In this document: positions 61,774 through 64,000 of the stretch, piece by piece
How the letters are laid out: every line of letters begins with the position of its first letter
How positions within the stretch are numbered: position 1 is the stretch's first letter
Assembly: GCA_963666575.2 (NCBI GenBank)
Contig: CAXXYG010000016.1
Span: 124,001 to 188,000, forward strand
DNA from: JABMQB01 sp963666575
Lineage (GTDB): Bacteria > Bacteroidota > Bacteroidia > Bacteroidales > Prolixibacteraceae
Length of the DNA: 64,000 nucleotides
Direction of reading: 5' to 3'
Notes under the pieces: model-generated
Databases searched by the model: none
The model's input: the letters and a program-made list of their open reading frames with translations, nothing else
Told to the model about the DNA's origin: nothing
Made by a program: the position numbers and the translations under genes

Positions 61774-64000
61774 ATGAACTTTCGAAAAACAACATTCATT
61801 ATTGGCTATGTAATTGCAGTCTTTCTGGGCGGATGTGTAAGCCAAACTCCACAAAAAATGACAACTATTAATCTTAATACAAATTGGACATTTCGTCAGG
61901 CAGATAATCAGGAATGGATGAATGCTTCCGTTCCTGGATGTGTTCATACCGATTTACTGCAAAATGGTAAAATTGAAGATCCCTTCTTTCGGTTAAATGA
62001 ACATAATGTACAGTGGATTGATAAAAAAAACTGGGAATATAAAACTATTTTTACAGCCGATAAATCGTTATTGTCAAACAACCGCATCGCTCTTGATTTT
62101 AAAGGAATTGATACCTATGCCGAAGTTTCTATTAACGGACAAAAAATTCTCGATGCCGATAACATGTTTAGAGAATGGTTGGTTGATGTAAAAAAATATT
62201 TAACCGAAGGCGAAAATGAACTCACAATCCTCTTTAAATCTCCAATAGTCGAAGGATTAAAAAAATACGATGCCCAGGGTTATGTAATTCCTGTTTCAGA
62301 TAATGACCAAGCTGAAAACGGAGAAGTTGAAGAAGGGAAAAAAGTTAGTATCTACACCCGTAAAGCGGGTTATCATTTTGGTTGGGACTGGGGGCCACGA
62401 CTGGTTTCCAGTGGTTTGTGGAAACCGGTATATCTCAAAGCCTGGAACAGTATACGAATTGAGAATTTACAAATTGTTCAAAATCAGGTTTCTGAGGAAC
62501 TGGCAACATTTACAGCTAAGTTTGAAATTGAAGCTAAAAATAGAGCAGCTGCTACGCTAACTGTTTTTAACGACAGTAATGTGTTAGTATCCAAACCAGT
62601 AACGCTTCAAAAAGGAATAAATACATACTCTATTGATTTTTCAATTGATAATCCAAAACTATGGTGGACAAATGGACTAGGTGAGCAAAACTTGTACTCA
62701 ATTTCAGGGAAACTGGAAACAAAAAATCAAATTGCCAAAAAGGAAACCCGAATTGGCATACGCACTGTTGAGCTGGTTAGGGAAAAAACCGATACCGGAA
62801 CTTCTTTTTATTTTAAACTAAACGGTGTCCCCGTATTTATGAAAGGCACCAATTATATTCCCAACGATATTTTTCTTCCGAGAGTTACTGAAGAAATGTA
62901 CAAAAACGTAATAAATACTGCAAAAATCTCGAACCTTAACATGATTCGTATTTGGGGTGGAGGAATTTACGAAAATGATATTTTTTACGATTTGTGCGAT
63001 GAAGCAGGCATTTTAATATGGCAGGATTTTATGTTTGCATGTGCTATGTTCCCTGGCGATGAAGCCTTTCTTGATAACGTAAAAAATGAAGCCATCGACA
63101 ATGTTAAAAGACTAAGAAACCACCCATGTATTGGTCTATGGTGCGGCAACAACGAAATACTTTCGGCCTGGCTTGATTGGGGATGGAAAGGAATTGAGGA
63201 AGCTAAGAACAAACAAAATGCTGATAAAATTTGGCAGGCTTATGTTAATATTTTCCATAAAATATTGCCCGAAGTAATTGAAAAATACGATTCGCAACGC
63301 ACCTACTGGGGATCAAGCCCATCAACAGGATTAGGGCAAAAATCGGACCTGGCCAATGGCGATGACCATTATTGGGGCGTTTGGTGGGGCAAAGAACCTT
63401 TTGAGAATTACGCTACACACATTGCTCCTTTTATGAGCGAATATGGCTTCCAGTCATTCCCCGAAATAAACACAGTTAAAAAATACGCAACTCCTGAAGA
63501 TTATGATATTTTTTCGGAGGTGATGAAATCACACCAAAGGTCATCAATAGGGAATGGTACCATTGAATATTATATGCTTAATGAGTATAAAAGACCAAAA
63601 GATTTTGAATCCTTTTTATATGTCAATCAGGTACTTCAAGCCGAAGGAATTAAAATTGCCCTGGAAGGCCATCGTCGGGCAATGCCCTTTTGTATGGGTA
63701 GTTTATATTGGCAATTAAATGATTGTTGGCCGGTCGCCTCCTGGAGCTCTACCGACTACTATCAGAACTGGAAAGCATTACAATACTTTGTCAAAAAAGG
63801 TTTTGAACCAGTAATGGTATCGCCTTTTATTGATGGTAATTTCCTGAAAGTAGGAATAGTAAACGATAGGCTCGAACCTATTCACAGCCAGTTGCAACTC
63901 AAACTAATGGATTTTGAAGGAAAAGTAGTCTGGGAAAACATGCTTTTGGCTGAGATCCCTGCTAACTCAAGCAAATCCTATTTTGACCTTAACAAATACG
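61774..64000 (+). CDS. GH2 beta-mannosidase, lipoprotein, C-terminus beyond the window
   Basis: The open frame from ATG 61774 runs to the last base (742 codons) without a stop. MNFRKTTFIIGYVIAVFLGGC is a lipoprotein signal with LGGC lipobox. A jelly-roll domain follows (NWTFRQADNQEWMNASVPGCVHTDLL), then YHFGWDWGPRL, typical of GH2 mannosidases, an Ig-like domain and the barrel with FMKGTNYIPND, IRIWGGGIYEND, the acid/base glutamate in WCGNNEI and the nucleophile glutamate in MSEYGFQSFP. It cleaves terminal beta-mannose from glycans or mannan oligosaccharides in the periplasm. Family members are usually 830-870 residues, so roughly 100 residues are missing. Confidence 0.9.
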   Translation, partial: MNFRKTTFIIGYVIAVFLGGCVSQTPQKMTTINLNTNWTFRQADNQEWMNASVPGCVHTDLLQNGKIEDPFFRLNEHNVQWIDKKNWEYKTIFTADKSLLSNNRIALDFKGIDTYAEVSINGQKILDADNMFREWLVDVKKYLTEGENELTILFKSPIVEGLKKYDAQGYVIPVSDNDQAENGEVEEGKKVSIYTRKAGYHFGWDWGPRLVSSGLWKPVYLKAWNSIRIENLQIVQNQVSEELATFTAKFEIEAKNRAAATLTVFNDSNVLVSKPVTLQKGINTYSIDFSIDNPKLWWTNGLGEQNLYSISGKLETKNQIAKKETRIGIRTVELVREKTDTGTSFYFKLNGVPVFMKGTNYIPNDIFLPRVTEEMYKNVINTAKISNLNMIRIWGGGIYENDIFYDLCDEAGILIWQDFMFACAMFPGDEAFLDNVKNEAIDNVKRLRNHPCIGLWCGNNEILSAWLDWGWKGIEEAKNKQNADKIWQAYVNIFHKILPEVIEKYDSQRTYWGSSPSTGLGQKSDLANGDDHYWGVWWGKEPFENYATHIAPFMSEYGFQSFPEINTVKKYATPEDYDIFSEVMKSHQRSSIGNGTIEYYMLNEYKRPKDFESFLYVNQVLQAEGIKIALEGHRRAMPFCMGSLYWQLNDCWPVASWSSTDYYQNWKALQYFVKKGFEPVMVSPFIDGNFLKVGIVNDRLEPIHSQLQLKLMDFEGKVVWENMLLAEIPANSSKSYFDLNKY

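Noticed and set aside
1..64000. CRISPR arrays, tRNA, rRNA, prophage or conjugative genes
   Set aside because: I looked for regular spaced repeats, cloverleaf-like segments and hallmark phage or transfer proteins on both strands and found none. Short tRNA-like segments could be missed by eye, so this is a weak negative.

Overview
The window looks like a chromosomal piece of a Bacteroidota genome, probably class Bacteroidia (Marinilabiliales/Prolixibacteraceae-like is my guess). The evidence is direct: type IX secretion/gliding genes (porX, porW/sprE, gldH), a PSP1-domain gene next to gldH, a TonB-dependent receptor with a carboxypeptidase-regulatory-like domain, secreted lipoprotein glycosidases, low G+C, weak Shine-Dalgarno use, and several promoters of the Bacteroidota form TTG-N19..21-TAnnTTTG. 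I see no rRNA, tRNA, CRISPR array or phage genes.

Layout. (1) 1-6.8 kb: the first codons of a divergent LacI-type regulator, two palindromic operator-like sites, then a tight plus-strand cluster: a GDP-mannose 3,5-epimerase homologue, a fused HxGH nucleotidyltransferase/GHMP kinase, a mannose-1-phosphate guanylyltransferase, a FucP-type sugar/H+ symporter, a RhaM-type mutarotase and a GH29 fucosidase lipoprotein. Together they read as salvage (or use) of L-fucose/L-galactose through GDP-sugars. (2) 6.9-11.4 kb, minus strand: CNNM-type and CorA-type metal transporters, an alpha/beta hydrolase and a beta-lactamase-fold esterase. (3) 11.7-18 kb: an MMPL/RND exporter coupled to a polyprenyl diphosphate synthase, then atpD-atpC and a GT9 glycosyltransferase. 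(4) 18-24 kb: a TonB receptor gene bracketed by two identical 1630-bp IS1634-family elements with unusually long target duplications (106 and 131 bp), which happen to preserve both neighbouring genes and a divergent promoter region. (5) 24-26.8 kb: a PAS-LuxR regulator, a MalY-type C-S lyase and a frameshifted ComB-type phosphatase. (6) 27.2-44.2 kb: the most unusual region, an apparent export operon mixing ABC and RND parts: ABC ATPase, ABC-2 permease fused to a zinc-less M1-like domain and a golvesin-like domain, TolC, periplasmic adaptor, RND pump, a second RND pump fused in one 1575-residue chain to extra membrane helices and an ABC ATPase, and a last ABC-2 permease. A family of short leader sequences with upstream mini-ORFs and an almost constant 3' end precedes several genes here. 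(7) 44.3-61.5 kb: housekeeping and envelope genes: methyltransferase, second guanylyltransferase, MlaE/MlaF-type lipid transporter, DUF89 protein, porX-porW, the operon PSP1-gldH-trmB-atl-mrp, holB, pgk and two small redox/membrane genes. (8) 61.8 kb to the end: a GH2 beta-mannosidase lipoprotein running off the window.

A local oddity is about ten single- or two-base indels between 26.55 and 29.61 kb, breaking three otherwise well-conserved genes, while the remaining 60 kb is free of them. This may be a local consensus error or recent decay; reads would decide.
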